A program made the position numbers and the translations under genes. The notes beneath the pieces are model-generated. The model was given only the letters and a program-made list of their open reading frames with translations. It was not told where the DNA came from and made no database searches. A stretch of 5,759 nucleotides of DNA from an uncultured Thermoleophilia bacterium (GTDB lineage: Bacteria; Actinomycetota; Thermoleophilia; UBA2241). The stretch is taken from the NCBI GenBank assembly GCA_903921965.1, contig CAIXSE010000502.1, positions 1 to 5,759 of the forward strand, read 5' to 3'. Below, one piece after another: positions 4,727 to 5,759 of the stretch (position 1 is its first letter; each line of letters opens with the position of its first letter).

Positions 4727-4760
4727 GGGCCGCGGCCGATGGCTGCCGAGACCGTGCACG

Positions 4761-4774
4761 CACGAGGCCTCGTG
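4761..4774. repeat. 14-bp perfect palindrome after the YaaA-fusion gene
   Basis: CACGAGGCCTCGTG is self-complementary and lies 34 bp past the stop at 4726. Its right part, CTCGTGAG (4769-4776), is repeated inverted as CTCACGAG at 4822-4829. It could be a factor-independent terminator without a T-tract or an operator for the phosphatase gene. No other gene-like content was seen in the 211-bp spacer. Confidence 0.4.
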
Positions 4775-4926
4775 AGCCGGACGCGGCGTGGACAGGCCGG
4801 GGCACGACGGGGCGGGGCGCCCTCACGAGCCGAGCTGGCGGCCCCCGAGTGGGTCGAGCAGCGTAGAGGCAGACACCCCACGCGCCGGACGCGGTGCGTC
4901 GGACTCGCGTGAACCGGCGAGGATGC

Positions 4927-4932
4927 GGAGGA
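4927..4932 (+). promoter_or_regulatory. Ribosome-binding site fixing the phosphatase start
   Basis: GGAGGA with a 5-bp spacer before the ATG at 4938. An in-frame ATG at 4923 lies upstream of it and has no comparable site. Confidence 0.65.
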
Positions 4933-4937
4933 CCACG

Positions 4938-5759
4938 ATGACCGACGCCACAGAGCACGCAGCGCCCGGGCAGAGGATAGACGTCCCGTCTGTGCCCAAC
5001 CTCCGCGACCTCGGCGGGTACCCCGTCGCCGGAGGCGGACGAGTGAAGCCGGGGCAGCTGTACCGCTCCGTCGAACTGAGCCACCTGCACGGCGACGACC
5101 TGACCGCGATGGCGAGGCTCGGCATCCGCACCGTGATCGACCTGCGCACCGAGGGCGAGCGCTCGACCGAGCCCGACGTCCCGCTCCCCGGCGCGGAGAC
5201 CGTCGTGTGCGACGTGCTCGCGGACGAGAAGCGCGCCGCGCCCGCGACGATGCTGCAAGCGCTCGAAGATCCCGCCGCCGCCGAGGAGATGATCGGCGGC
5301 GGCAAGGGGGCGGCGCTCTTCGAGATGGGCTACCGCGAGATCGTGAGCCTGCCGAGCGCCCTCTCGTCGTACCGCACGTTCTTCGAGACGGTGGCGCAGG
5401 ACGGACGCCGGCCTCTGCTGTTCCACTGCACGACCGGCAAGGACAGGACGGGCTGGGCGGCCGCCGCGACCCTGCTGTTCCTCGGCGTCTCCCGGGAGGA
5501 CGTCTTCGGCGACTACCTGCTGACCAACCGCGACCTGCTGCCCGCGCTGCAGCCCATCTACGAGCGCTTCCGCGACGCCGGCGGCGACCCTCGGCTGCTC
5601 GACCCGGTGTTCGGCGTCGACGCCGCGTACCTCACGGCCGCGCTCGACGAGATGCACGCGCGCTTCGGGTCGATCGAGGGCTACGTGACCGACGGGCTCC
5701 GCATCGACGAGCCGACGCAGCAGCGGCTCAAGCGGGAGCTCGTCGAGCCGGCCGGGTGA
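4938..5759 (+). CDS. Tyrosine-protein phosphatase, Y_phosphatase3 / MptpB type
   Basis: This is a complete 273-residue enzyme whose TGA is the final codon of the window. Near the N-terminus, VPNLRDLGGYPV (residues 19-30) and GQLYRSVELSHL (39-50) are family hallmarks. TVIDLRTEGER (65-75) carries the conserved D-L-R region. The phosphate-binding loop HCTTGKDRTG (163-172) contains the CX5R signature with nucleophile Cys164 and Arg170; the Lys-Asp of the loop is typical of the group acting on phosphotyrosine and sometimes phosphoinositides. DYLLTN (192-197) is also usual for the family. Length is normal and there is no signal peptide or membrane segment, so it is cytosolic or exported without a classical signal, as reported for mycobacterial PtpB. 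Physiological substrates cannot be deduced. It appears transcribed alone or from the spacer after the YaaA-fusion gene; no kinase or partner is in the window. Confidence 0.95.
   Translation: MTDATEHAAPGQRIDVPSVPNLRDLGGYPVAGGGRVKPGQLYRSVELSHLHGDDLTAMARLGIRTVIDLRTEGERSTEPDVPLPGAETVVCDVLADEKRAAPATMLQALEDPAAAEEMIGGGKGAALFEMGYREIVSLPSALSSYRTFFETVAQDGRRPLLFHCTTGKDRTGWAAAATLLFLGVSREDVFGDYLLTNRDLLPALQPIYERFRDAGGDPRLLDPVFGVDAAYLTAALDEMHARFGSIEGYVTDGLRIDEPTQQRLKRELVEPAG

Noticed and set aside
4125..5657. Long minus-strand open frame of 510 codons opposite the YaaA-fusion and phosphatase genes.
   Set aside because: It is the antisense shadow of two well-supported genes; its product is Arg/Ala/Gly repeats with no domain.

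Overview
The window is uniformly very rich in G+C. Its codons mostly end in G or C and its ribosome-binding sites are strong (AAGGAGG, GGAGGAGG), which fits a high-G+C Gram-positive bacterium, most likely an actinomycete-like (Actinomycetota) chromosome. This is inferred from composition and protein style; no marker gene settles the species.

Left part (1-1786, minus strand): a four-gene operon reading leftward and running off the left edge. A possible promoter (-35 TTCCGT, 17 bp, -10 TAGTAT) precedes a 58-residue single-pass membrane peptide with a TatA-like GPMEL start. Next come a 271-residue protein with one central transmembrane helix, a small ubiquitin-like beta-grasp protein of the YukD/EsaB type whose last residue is glycine, and the N-terminal third or so of a ThiF/E1-type adenylating enzyme with an intact GxGxxG nucleotide loop. 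A ubiquitin-like protein 18 bp from an E1-like enzyme is the layout of bacterial ubiquitin-like conjugation systems. Membrane partners in the same operon suggest the conjugation or its target is at the membrane. Any E2, JAB peptidase or further partners would lie left of base 1.

Middle part (1787-3706): about 600 bp with no convincing gene, then a lone minus-strand gene for a four-cysteine protein of unknown function. A divergent plus-strand gene follows, encoding a Nif11-type RiPP precursor: a textbook leader ending in Gly-Gly and a 16-residue core with two cysteines and one serine plus two threonines. No modification enzyme is present, so in this window the precursor is an orphan. Its upstream region holds a 14-bp perfect palindrome and a 7-bp GC hairpin. 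Directly behind it lies the C-terminal piece of a GNAT acetyltransferase with no start or N-terminal half (a gene remnant), then a short imperfect tandem repeat.

Right part (3707-5759, plus strand): a fusion of a DUF7662-like domain, an Ala/Lys/Pro-rich linker and a YaaA-like (DUF328) domain; a 211-bp spacer with palindromes; and a complete tyrosine phosphatase of the Y_phosphatase3/MptpB type with an intact CX5R loop, whose stop codon is the last base of the window.

The two parts most worth attention are the membrane-linked Ubl/E1 operon and the orphan Nif11 peptide. No sequence evidence ties the two together.
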